Assembly: GCA_028823855.1 (NCBI GenBank)
Contig: JAPPFL010000079.1
Span: 1 to 64,000, forward strand
From: Albidovulum sp.
GTDB lineage: Bacteria > Pseudomonadota > Alphaproteobacteria > Rhodobacterales > Rhodobacteraceae
Direction: 5' to 3'
DNA length: 64,000 nt
Of this stretch, positions 56,186 through 64,000 are shown piece after piece (the stretch's first letter is position 1; the number at the start of each line of letters is the position of its first letter). The notes below the pieces were generated by a model that was not told where the DNA came from, ran no database searches, and saw nothing but the letters and a program-made list of their open reading frames with translations. The translations under genes and the position numbers were made by a program.

Positions 56186-57895
56186 ATGATTGAACTGACG
56201 GCGGCATCGTCTTCCGCGAGCCGGACTAGAGCGTTTTTTGCCGAAAGCCTGCGCATTGACAAGCTTGTGTTTTGGGCGGTCGTCGTTCTGCTCGCAGTTG
56301 CGATACTTTATCCTGCCTCGATGTCGGTTTACGCCGCATTCACGGAAAGGGGAAGTTTCAGCCTTGGAGGGTTCGGCCGAATTCTCGAACACCCTTCGGT
56401 CCGAAAGGAAATCGTTACCACTATAATATTCGCCGCCGGAGCGACGCTCGGCGCGACCGCGATTGGCGTGCCGCTCGCGTGGATAAACGCTCGGACAGAT
56501 GTTCCCGCGCGGCAGTTCCTGGAAATTCTCTGCGTTATTCCCTTGTTCATTTCCGCATTCGTGGGCGCCATGGCCTGGCGCCTTCTGCTCGTGCCGCGCG
56601 CGGGAATGCTGACCCGCATGCTGACGGATTGGGGCTGGCCTACGGAACTGCTGCCGGACGTGTATTCTATAACATCCATGATCGTAATTCAGTCGATCTT
56701 CTACTCGCCGTTCATGTACCTCTACGCGGTTGCGTCATTGCGGCAGATGGACCCGAGCCTGGAAGAAGTGGCGCGCATTCACGGCGCGAGCCTCTGGCAG
56801 ACTATTTGGCGAATAACGCTGTCCGTGAATGGACCTGCGCTGCTTTCGGGGATGGTGCTCGTTTTCGTATTTACAGTCGGGACCCTGGAAATTCCGATGG
56901 CTTTGGGCGTAGCGGGCGGAAACTACGTTCTCGCCACGCGTATCTGGACTTTGATGAGCTACTACCCGCAGGATTTGGCGATGGCGGCTTCGCTCGGAAT
57001 TCTTGCGATCGTCATCGCGGGGACGGGTATTTTGATACAGCAGAGACTGCTAGGCGAGCGCAAGTTTACGACCGTAACCGGCAAGGGCTATCGCGCCAAG
57101 CGCATTCAGCTGGGTCGCGGCCGATGGGTCGCCTTCGGGCTCGTGTTCTCATACGTCTTGATCGCCGTAATCGCGCCACTCGTCGTTCTGGTTCTCGTCG
57201 GCTTGCAGAAATACTGGGGCGGAATTTTCAAGCTCGATTTATTTACTTTGGACAATTTCCGCAGCGTAATGTTCGAGTACGATGTTACGAGGCGCGCGAT
57301 CGTCAATTCGCTTGTCGCCTGTTCGGCCGCCGCTACCATTGCCGTGTTCCTGTCGGCCATTTTGTCGCAGACCCGCTCAAGGCGGGGAGAATCGCTCATG
57401 GGGCTGCTTGTCCTGCTTCCAATCGCAATTCCGGGTGCCGTTTTCGGCATGATGGTGCTTTTCGCGTTCGTCAGGACGCCGATCTACAATACGCTCTACA
57501 TTATTATCTTCGCCTATGTTATCGGCTATTTCTACTTGGCGTACCGGGCTATCTACTCCGTTCGGCTGTCGATACACGACGAACTTGAGCAGTCGGCCCG
57601 CATTCATGGCGCCACTTGGTGGCAATCCACTCGGAAAATTCTCCTACCGCTTTTGAAGCCGGGGATTTTTTCCGCCTGGCTGATGACTTTCGTAATTTTG
57701 GTCAGGGAATTTTCCTCGGTCATGTTTCTATACCGGAACGGTACGGAAGTGATGTCGGTCGTGTTCTTCTTGCTCATGGAACGGCACTCGGCCCGGCTCG
57801 CGGCATTCATGGTGATCCAGACGGTACTGCTTCTGATAGTGATGGCGATTTTCCAAAGGATTAGCTACCGCAATTCGGAGACCATTACCGTATAG
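56186..57895 (+). CDS. Two-domain ABC transporter permease, FbpB/ThiP-like
   Basis: 569 residues with about twelve membrane helices arranged as two fused permease domains. The two EAA loops are LEEVARIHGASLWQTIWRI (first half) and LEQSARIHGATWWQSTRKI (second half). This fusion and the gene order binding protein-ATPase-permease match ferric-iron, thiamine and related importers. ATG 56186 directly follows a GTG at 56183; neither has a strong ribosome site. Intact. Confidence 0.9.
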   Translation: MIELTAASSSASRTRAFFAESLRIDKLVFWAVVVLLAVAILYPASMSVYAAFTERGSFSLGGFGRILEHPSVRKEIVTTIIFAAGATLGATAIGVPLAWINARTDVPARQFLEILCVIPLFISAFVGAMAWRLLLVPRAGMLTRMLTDWGWPTELLPDVYSITSMIVIQSIFYSPFMYLYAVASLRQMDPSLEEVARIHGASLWQTIWRITLSVNGPALLSGMVLVFVFTVGTLEIPMALGVAGGNYVLATRIWTLMSYYPQDLAMAASLGILAIVIAGTGILIQQRLLGERKFTTVTGKGYRAKRIQLGRGRWVAFGLVFSYVLIAVIAPLVVLVLVGLQKYWGGIFKLDLFTLDNFRSVMFEYDVTRRAIVNSLVACSAAATIAVFLSAILSQTRSRRGESLMGLLVLLPIAIPGAVFGMMVLFAFVRTPIYNTLYIIIFAYVIGYFYLAYRAIYSVRLSIHDELEQSARIHGATWWQSTRKILLPLLKPGIFSAWLMTFVILVREFSSVMFLYRNGTEVMSVVFFLLMERHSARLAAFMVIQTVLLLIVMAIFQRISYRNSETITV

Positions 57896-58693
57896 CGAAC
57901 ATTTCTTTCGCGCTGTCGAACTGGTCGGCGTTCCCCGTGAGGTTCCCAAAAGGGAGTAACCGCTTTGCCGGCGATCGGATTGGGCGCAGGCGGCATTGAC
58001 ATAATCCGGCGTCGGTCAATCCGCCTTGCATGCTCCGGCAGGCGACGCTGCGAGTTCAAATAGGATTCTCGCGCTTGGAGCCGAAGAAACGCCGCTCGAA
58101 TCGCTTCCGGGCACGGCTAGCCTATCGCACTTCCAATTCACCCGGATTGAAAGCAAATGCGCGTATTTCGAAAGGATATCGTGACGCCAAATGTACGAAT
58201 TCAGAGCATCCGTCGACAATCGCCAATGACCGGTTTGATAGCCGGCATTCGCGACAAAGCCGTTCGAACTTGTCGCGCATTTTCGCGATTCGCAACCAAG
58301 CGATAACGGAATCGGCCGGAGCTCGGCGGAACAGATAAATTTACGATAGACGATTCATCTGCGATAGCTCGACAATATGTCTTTGGCGGAAAACGCTTTT
58401 CCGTCGCCTAGGATATCGCTCTACGTCGTTCCGAAAATTCTAGACCGCCTCGGAATGCCCTTTCAGACGTTTCGGTTCAATTTATTTGCGCAAATTCAAG
58501 CTCCGCAACTGTCGAAGGCTGTCGCCGGACTTTGCGCGGAACAGGCTGCGCCGCTCTTCGGAATCTCCGACCTCCCGGCCCAATCAGGATGCATTCGCAT
58601 TGAGCCGACATGGCCGTCCCAACCCGAGCGATTGTTCCTGCAATTCTCTCCGCAACCGGGAATCGGGGACTTGTGCTCGGCGCCCGGCCTTGG
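57896..58693. other. Gene-free stretch between convergent units
   Basis: About 800 bp with no motif-bearing frame on either strand. No clear terminator for the importer operon was found. Confidence 0.4.
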
Positions 58694-59212
58694 CTAGGAC
58701 GGGGGCTGCGCACTTACGCGAATCCATTCGGACTCCACTTTCGATGGATCCTCGACAGTCCTAATCAACCCGTTCTTAAAGTTGCCGAGGCGCAGCCTTT
58801 CGGTTTCGATTATTGCCTCGACGGTTATTTCAACCTTGGCACCGGGCATACCCAAGGCGGCGACCTGAATAAGCGTGCTAGCCGGTCGGTTGACCTTGAA
58901 GAATTTGAACCTTTCGTCGGATGCCGCGTAATATTCCTTTAGGTCCAGAACGTAGGTAGTCGTCGTTACGACATCGTCGAACGTTGCTCCGACATGGCCC
59001 AGACCGATCTCTATGTTTTCGCAGGCCTGCCGGATCTGCTCTCGCATGGTTTTGCCGGGAATTTCGCCCCCGGGCAGGCGGGGCAACTGCCCGGAAAGGT
59101 AAATATGCGTGTGGGTATCGTCGCTTACAACGTTGATCGGCGTATACAGCAACTCTCCATTTTCAACCCGCGCCCACATATCGTCGGGAATCAAGTACAT
59201 TCGTCTAAGCAT
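58694..59212 (-). CDS. RidA/YjgF-family protein
   Basis: 172 residues, longer than RidA (about 130) because of N-terminal (YLIPDDMWARVENGELLYTP) and C-terminal additions. The core has VVTTTTYVLDLKEYY, the conserved Arg R109 (NRPASTLIQVAAL) and E132 (KVEITVEAI) that form the enamine/imine deaminase site of active members. GGGAGGAG lies 6 bp before the ATG at 59212. Likely role: removal of reactive imines, or a hydrolase in the neighbouring catabolic genes. It is separate from the next leftward operon by about 490 bp. Confidence 0.85.
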   Translation of the reverse strand: MLRRMYLIPDDMWARVENGELLYTPINVVSDDTHTHIYLSGQLPRLPGGEIPGKTMREQIRQACENIEIGLGHVGATFDDVVTTTTYVLDLKEYYAASDERFKFFKVNRPASTLIQVAALGMPGAKVEITVEAIIETERLRLGNFKNGLIRTVEDPSKVESEWIRVSAQPPS

Positions 59213-59700
59213 TTACGTCTCCTCCCTCAAAAAATGACGAAATCAAATTTTCACTGGTCGCGCTTAATCTGGATCACGCCGGTTCCGCAAAAGGTTGCAA
59301 GCCAAATGCCGCCATTGTCAAGCAGTATAGTCGCGATTCCGGTAAATCAACAGAATTTCCCGCTATTGACAACCTGTCGAATTCGTTCGGATTTTAAGCG
59401 CATTTAACGCCGCAAGGAGTATCAAACGGGATTTTTGCGATCCGTGTCGCTCTCCGCCGCACTTCGCCAGCCGAAAATATTGAGGGCTCGCGATCGGCTT
59501 TATTGCGCGAACGAGAGCGGCGGCTCCGTCCGGAGAATTCGGATCGGCGAAATCTATCGCAAATTGCCGTCGTCAGCTGACCCGCCGGCAAACAAATCGC
59601 GGCCGAAGGGATGCCCGCCCCCGTGAGCCGCGGCAAATTCAACATTGCGATGCAGCCGATATTTTCGCGCGAGTTGCCCCCATCATCCGCTGCGGCGAGT
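59213..59700. other. No gene seen between RidA and the CoA-transferase operon
   Basis: Holds the leftward promoter of the RidA gene presumably, but no convincing boxes. A 3' hairpin for the upstream operon is not obvious. Confidence 0.35.
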
Positions 59701-60909
59701 CTAGACGATTCCGTTGCGCCGGCATTCTTCGATTTGCTTTGGCGTCAGCTTTAGAAGGTCCGCCAAAACGGAGTCGTTATCGGCCCCGAGAGCGGGCGGA
59801 GGCTTGCGGATAGAAGCGGGCGTTCCGGAGAGGCTGTAAGGAATACCGAGCATGCGTATCGTCCCGGCCGTTGCGTGGTCAAGGGAAGCCACCATTCCGA
59901 GAGCGCTAGTCTGCGGGTCTTCGATCGCATCGTTGACCTTGTTTATCGGACCGCAGGGAATCCCTTGGACCTGAAGGTCGGCGAACCATTCGGCAGTCTT
60001 TCGCGTCGCCATCGTCTCCGCGATAAGCGCATCGATCTCTTCACGGTTCCGAACGCGGTTTTCGTTGCGTTCGAACCTCTCGTCCCGCGACCATTCGGGA
60101 TGGCCCAGGCATTCGGCGAACCGGGCGAACTGCACGTCATTTCCTACGGCTAGCGCTATGTTTCCGTCTGCGCAGGCGAATGCTCGGTATGGAACAATGT
60201 TGGGATGGCCATTGCCGTATCGCCCGGGAGTCTTTCCGCTTGCCAGATAGTTGGAGGCGACATTGACAAGCATGGAAACGCCGGTGGCGAAAAGGGTAGC
60301 TTCGATCTTCTGCCCGCGACCGGTGCGCTCCCGCGCATTCAGGGCGGCAAGGATTCCCATCGTCGCATACATTCCCGTGCAGACGTCCACGATGGCGACT
60401 CCAAGCTTCATAGGATCGCCGTCTTGGTCACCGGTGATGCTCATCAGGCCGCTCTCGGCCTGCATCAGGAAATCGTAACCCGGCATGCCTCCGCGAGGTC
60501 CGGAATTGCCGTAACCGGTGATTTCGCAATGAATAAGCCTCGGCGCCTCCCTTTCGCGCCACTCCTCGGTGATGCCCCACTTCTCAAGCGTGCCGGATTT
60601 GAAATTTTCCACGACTACGTCCGCGGAGCGAAGAAGCGACTTGAGCAATTCCAATCCGCGCGGGTCCTTGAGATTGAGAGTGATTCCGCGCTTATTTCGG
60701 TTCACCCCGAGGAAATAAGCCGATTCTCCGTCCACGAATGGCGGTCCCCAGGAGCGGGTGTCGTCGCCTTTGCCGGGCTGCTCCACCTTTATGACTTCGG
60801 CACCCAGGTCGCCTAGGTTCATGGTACAAAACGGGCCGGCCAGTATCCGGCTGAGATCGATGACGCGAACCGAATTTAGCGGACCAAGAGGTTCGGAATC
60901 TTGCGTCAT
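59701..60909 (-). CDS. CaiB/BaiF family (class III) CoA transferase
   Basis: 402 residues. VIDLSRILAGPFCTMNLGDL, GAEVIKVEQPGKGDDTRSWG, NRNKRGITLNL and the catalytic Asp D175 (VAIVDVCTGMYA) are diagnostic of class III CoA transferases such as formyl-CoA and succinyl-CoA:acid transferases. It overlaps the upstream hydratase gene by 4 bp (60906-60909), so the two are coupled. Predicted job: activating an organic acid to its CoA ester for the hydratase and epimerase encoded with it. Confidence 0.9.
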   Translation of the reverse strand: MTQDSEPLGPLNSVRVIDLSRILAGPFCTMNLGDLGAEVIKVEQPGKGDDTRSWGPPFVDGESAYFLGVNRNKRGITLNLKDPRGLELLKSLLRSADVVVENFKSGTLEKWGITEEWREREAPRLIHCEITGYGNSGPRGGMPGYDFLMQAESGLMSITGDQDGDPMKLGVAIVDVCTGMYATMGILAALNARERTGRGQKIEATLFATGVSMLVNVASNYLASGKTPGRYGNGHPNIVPYRAFACADGNIALAVGNDVQFARFAECLGHPEWSRDERFERNENRVRNREEIDALIAETMATRKTAEWFADLQVQGIPCGPINKVNDAIEDPQTSALGMVASLDHATAGTIRMLGIPYSLSGTPASIRKPPPALGADNDSVLADLLKLTPKQIEECRRNGIV

Positions 60910-61793
60910 GCCTCGGTTTTCTTCGGCGGCGCCATATTTTCGTCGGCCGCTAGCCCGTCGAGATAGCTTCGAACCATGTCGCGATTTCGCTCTCTGAACT
61001 GCTGGAAATTCGGCTTCCGCTTTTCAAGAAACGCGTTCATGCCTTCCATGGCTTCGTCCGAACCCCAGACATGCGCCAAAAGCTCCATGCCTTGCTGCCA
61101 TGACGCGTAGAGTTCGTCGGACTCGTGGTTGAGAGATTTTTTCGTTTGCCGCAGGGTTTGCGAACTCAGGTTCTTGAATTTTGCGCACCATTCCTCGGTC
61201 GCCTGCCTGAGTTCCGCCTTCGGAACGCAGCGGTTGATAAGGCCAACGCGGACGGCTTCTTCAGCCTTGAACGTCCGGCACAGGAAAATCATTTCGCGGG
61301 CGATGCGCTCGCCGACAAGCCGCGGCAAGTATTGCGTCGCGCCGACGGTCGGGCAGGCTCCGACGCGCGCGCCGGTCTGTCCGAACACCGCGTTTTCCGA
61401 AGCGATCACCAGATCGCACCAGAGAGCGAGTTCGTGGCCTCCCCCCATGCACCAGCCGTTGACCATGGCGATAACCGGAATCGGCAAGCCGCGGATAGTC
61501 ATGGCAAGGCCGAGCATGCGATCGTTCCAGTGGGCGGCATTGACCCAATTCAGCCGCATCATCGCGTAAAAGTCGCCGCCCGCCGAAAACGCCTCTTCGC
61601 CGGCGCCTGTAACGACCGCGCAGGCAATGGACGGGTCTTCGCGGGTCGATCGCAGCGCATGTATCAGTTCGTCGAGCGTCTGTTCGCGGAATGCGTTGCG
61701 AACTTCCGGTCGGTTGATTGTCACCCATGCGACCTGATCACGCACTTCATACAAGATTTCGCGGTACGTCGATGCGCTGCTTTCGTTCATCAT
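60906..61793 (-). CDS. Enoyl-CoA hydratase/isomerase family, MenB/BadI-like
   Basis: 295 residues. The crotonase fold is seen in NRPEVRNAFREQTLDEL, VVTGAGEEAFSAGGDFYAMM and the oxyanion-hole loop MVNGWCMGGGHELALWCDLV. The stretch FGQTGARVGACPTVGATQYL, PRLVGERIAREMIFLCRTF is closest to MenB (naphthoate synthase) and BadI (ring-opening hydrolase) rather than fatty-acid hydratases. No men genes are nearby, so a ring- or branched-acid catabolic role is more likely. The C-terminus carries a charged tail (ENMAPPKKTEA). Confidence 0.85.
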   Translation of the reverse strand: MMNESSASTYREILYEVRDQVAWVTINRPEVRNAFREQTLDELIHALRSTREDPSIACAVVTGAGEEAFSAGGDFYAMMRLNWVNAAHWNDRMLGLAMTIRGLPIPVIAMVNGWCMGGGHELALWCDLVIASENAVFGQTGARVGACPTVGATQYLPRLVGERIAREMIFLCRTFKAEEAVRVGLINRCVPKAELRQATEEWCAKFKNLSSQTLRQTKKSLNHESDELYASWQQGMELLAHVWGSDEAMEGMNAFLEKRKPNFQQFRERNRDMVRSYLDGLAADENMAPPKKTEA

Positions 61794-61818
61794 TTTCTCC
61801 TACTTTGGCAAAGGTGGG

Positions 61819-62265
61819 TTAGAGCTGCTCTTCGGCGGCTTCTTCGATTTCGATCAGCGTGCCCATAGCCGCCTTGGGATGCAAAAAGAAGAGAGGGCGA
61901 CCGTGGTAGCCTTCGCTCGGCGGACCGAGCGGGCGAAGTTCCAAGGAGTCGGCATCGGCGTAGGCTCGATCCGCGTCTCCTGTGGCAAAGCATATGTGAT
62001 GTAGACCGCCGCCAGGGTTTCGGGCTAGGAATTTTCCGACGGCGGAATTTTCCTCCAGCGGCTGCATGAGTTCAATTTTCGCGTTCGCAAACTCGACGCA
62101 GGCAATTCGAATCGATTGGGACGGAATGTCGACGGGATCCCCGACGTTCGCGCCGAAGCGGCTCTTGTAAAACTCGATAGCGTTCTCAAGATCGGGTACC
62201 GCGATGGCGACATGTTCGATCGCCGAAATATCTAGCGGTTTCGATTCCGAGCTAGTCTCGTTCAT
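61819..62265 (-). CDS. VOC-superfamily methylmalonyl-CoA epimerase-like protein
   Basis: 148 residues. IEHVAIAVPDLENAIEFYKS (first metal His), GGLHHICFATGDADRAYADA (second His) and GTLIEIEEA (metal Glu) follow methylmalonyl-CoA epimerase. ATG at 62265 (MNETSSESKPLD) is preferred over a frame that continues far upstream without conservation. It lies 25 bp before the hydratase gene. Together with the hydratase and CoA transferase it forms a short acyl-CoA operon; a mutase is not in the window. Confidence 0.82.
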   Translation of the reverse strand: MNETSSESKPLDISAIEHVAIAVPDLENAIEFYKSRFGANVGDPVDIPSQSIRIACVEFANAKIELMQPLEENSAVGKFLARNPGGGLHHICFATGDADRAYADADSLELRPLGPPSEGYHGRPLFFLHPKAAMGTLIEIEEAAEEQL

Positions 62266-62601
62266 TCTTTTCTGATGCTCGTCTCTATAGTGCGACGCCG
62301 GTGCGATTCCTTGTAGCGAATGGGATGCTTCGAGTCGATTGGAATTAACGGGATATTGGAAGCGATGCTTCGCCGCCTGCCATTGGGAATTTCGATATTC
62401 CCGACGGGGATTCGCTTCGGCGAACCAGCCCGGTCGGAACCGCTTCATGAACGGATCCGCCGCCGGGCTTTTCGCATCGCCTGCGCGACCGGCCGCTTCC
62501 GAACTCCAATCTCGATCGCAAGACTTTGTCAACGAGGGCGGTCGGACGCGAAGCTCCGCTTGAATATCTTTCTTTCTCCATCGCCAAGTTAGACGCGGCA
62601 G
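62266..62601. other. No gene seen between TctA and the acyl-CoA operon
   Basis: Chance frames only; it may hold the promoter of the acyl-CoA operon. Confidence 0.35.
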
Positions 62602-63999
62602 CTAGGCCGGTTCGGACGGGCTTTGGCTCTTGCGGCGCCTTCGCCACTCGAGCACCGCAAAGGTTATGAGTACCAAGCCCGTCAAAATCAGTATGACGGC
62701 AGTGATGGGCCTTTCGAAAAACGCGAAAATATTGCCGTCCGACTGCACGAGGCCTCGTCGCAGCGATTCCTCGAGAATCTTCGCTAGCACGAAGGAAAGA
62801 AGCATGGGCGCGATCGCGATATCCAGCTTGCGCAAAATGTAGCCGACGATTCCGAACGCGAACATCACGCCCAGATCGAAGCTGCTGGACTTCACCGAAT
62901 AGGTGCCGACGACGCAAAAAGCGACGACGATCGAATACAGAAGCGGGCGAGGGATCGTCAGGATGCGTATCCACCAGCGCATCGTCAACCGACCGAATAT
63001 GTACAGCGCGACGGTAGCGAACAGAACCGACATGAATAGCCCGAAAATCACGTCCCGATGCTCCGCAATGAGGAACGGTCCGGGCTGGAGCCCCTGCGCG
63101 ATGAGCGCGCTCATGAGAATGGCGGTGACGATGTCGCCGGGAATGCCGAACACGAGCATCGGAATCATGGCTGCGGCGCACACGGCGTTGTTGGCCGCTT
63201 CAGGCGCGAGCACCCCTTCGAAAGCACCCTTTCCGAACTTGTCTGGATCTTTGGATGCGCGCTTCGCCAATCCGTACGCTACCCACGGCGAAGTCTCGGA
63301 GCCGATGCCCGGCAGCGCGCCGATAAAGGTTCCTACGAGCGACGAGCGAACGATGGTGCGAAGATGCGCGACGACCGCCTTAAGCTGCATGCCTGCGCCC
63401 GCGAGATGAACGGCGACCGAGTCCACGACCGGTTTTCTTCGACCGCCGAAGGACTCCATTTGAATCAGAACTTCCGTTATTCCGAAAAGGCCCGTTACAA
63501 GCGCAATGACATTCAGACCGCCCTGGAGTTCGCGCATTCCCAGAGTCAGCCTGGGCGTTCCTCCGATAGGGTCGGTTCCTACCAGCGCGAAGAATACGCC
63601 GAGCGAAGCCGCGAGTACGCCTTTCGCAAGCGATTTGCCGGAGACGTAGCATATCATGGTAAGGGAAAAGAGGACGAGCGCGAAAAATTCGTGCGGCCCG
63701 AACTGGATAGCGATCAGCGCAAGCGCCGGCGCTCCGAATATCAGGGCGACGGTTCCGAACGCGTCGCCGACCAGAGAAGCGTTCAACGCGCCCATCATCG
63801 CCTCGCCGGCTCGTCCTTGCTTGCGCATCTCGTAGCCGTCGAGCAACGTCGCCGCGTTCGCCGCGGTTCCCGGCGTTCCGATCAGAATAGCAGAAACTGA
63901 GCCTCCAAACGTACCGCCCTTGAACAGGCCGATCAGAAAGGGAATGCCGATTAGCGGCCCGACGAAAAAGGTGAATGGCGACAGCAGCGCCATCCCCAT
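62602..63999 (-). CDS. Tripartite tricarboxylate transporter large permease (TctA), 5' end outside window
   Basis: The visible 465 residues are an intact TctA: SAILIGTPGTAANAATLLDG near the start (the family's signature loop), VGTDPIGGTPRLTLGMRELQ, IGALPGIGSETSPWVAYGLA, KFGKGAFEGVLAPEAANNAV and IPMLVFGIPGDIVTAILMSA. About ten membrane helices. The family is about 500 residues and starts some 40-50 residues earlier, so the true start lies beyond 64000. TctA works with TctB and a periplasmic TctC to take up di- or tricarboxylates by an ion gradient. It may supply the acid activated by the CoA transferase downstream. Confidence 0.85.
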   Translation of the reverse strand: MGMALLSPFTFFVGPLIGIPFLIGLFKGGTFGGSVSAILIGTPGTAANAATLLDGYEMRKQGRAGEAMMGALNASLVGDAFGTVALIFGAPALALIAIQFGPHEFFALVLFSLTMICYVSGKSLAKGVLAASLGVFFALVGTDPIGGTPRLTLGMRELQGGLNVIALVTGLFGITEVLIQMESFGGRRKPVVDSVAVHLAGAGMQLKAVVAHLRTIVRSSLVGTFIGALPGIGSETSPWVAYGLAKRASKDPDKFGKGAFEGVLAPEAANNAVCAAAMIPMLVFGIPGDIVTAILMSALIAQGLQPGPFLIAEHRDVIFGLFMSVLFATVALYIFGRLTMRWWIRILTIPRPLLYSIVVAFCVVGTYSVKSSSFDLGVMFAFGIVGYILRKLDIAIAPMLLSFVLAKILEESLRRGLVQSDGNIFAFFERPITAVILILTGLVLITFAVLEWRRRRKSQSPSEPA

Positions 64000-64000
64000 G

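Noticed and set aside
56272-57588. 438-codon plus-strand ORF
   Set aside because: Alternative frame of the two-domain permease, which has convincing membrane helices and EAA loops.
1-64000. CRISPR arrays, rRNA and tRNA genes
   Set aside because: Looked for regularly spaced repeats and conserved RNA motifs; none seen.

Overview
The window looks like a chromosomal segment of an alphaproteobacterium. This is an inference from overall gene content (Dpp/MalFGK/FbpABC-type importers, TctA, IolE, MtnK/MtnA, CaiB/BaiF CoA transferase), a GC-rich background and GTG/TTG starts; there is no rRNA or tRNA to anchor it. Intact catabolic and transport cassettes alternate with long non-coding stretches full of decayed genes and broken insertion sequences. 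Two frames in one gene, in-frame nonsense codons and 5'- or 3'-truncated families recur along the whole window, which suggests ongoing gene loss of the kind seen in host-associated or recently niche-restricted bacteria.

Layout. 1-1500: plasmid-type debris (two head-to-head Toprim relics and a frameshifted Panacea/SocA-like antitoxin gene). 1529-12937: an intact catabolic cassette made of a small unknown protein, a PhyH-type oxygenase, a LacI regulator, a complete peptide-type ABC importer and two CehA/McbA-type PHP hydrolases. Almost identical palindromes, TGCACGCGCGTGCA and TGCACGCGTGTGCA, sit at its two promoters. About 12950-15490: an AT-rich island with an IS1595-type transposase, two very short ORFs, tandem terminators with a repeated downstream tag and a strongly structured intergenic region. 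15490-17300: transposase and group II intron remnants. 17364-19305: iolE plus an IolG-like dehydrogenase. 19560-22600: IS debris, including IS110 and a broken DruA-like (DUF4338) gene. 22832-23689: an EamA permease.

24812-33348: mtnK-mtnA, an SHMT-like enzyme, an amidase and a YtcJ-like amidohydrolase, separated by empty DNA. 33634-36233: a VDWSA-motif protein of unknown function and an MDR oxidoreductase. 36468-37245: a decayed IS1595. 37878-42188: a complete sugar-type ABC importer followed by a transketolase gene with two nonsense codons. 44300-46233: a truncated LysR joined to a full-length but broken tctA. 46226-48378: an enolase-superfamily dehydratase plus an extended SDR. 48640-51238: decayed malonate genes matA-matB. 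51495-52310: a secreted protein of unknown function. 52530-53041: an IS630 remnant. 53772-57895: a third importer of FbpABC layout. 58694-63999: leftward genes for RidA, a CoA transferase, a MenB/BadI-like hydratase, a VOC epimerase and a TctA that runs off the end.

The three importers share one architecture: each substrate-binding-protein gene is followed by a perfect GC-rich hairpin with a four-base loop before the next transporter gene. The part most likely to be an undescribed system is the LacI-controlled PhyH/importer/double-PHP cassette. The AT-rich island at 13-15.5 kb is the best place to look for an unrecognised RNA or small-peptide element. No CRISPR array, rRNA, tRNA or intact prophage was seen.
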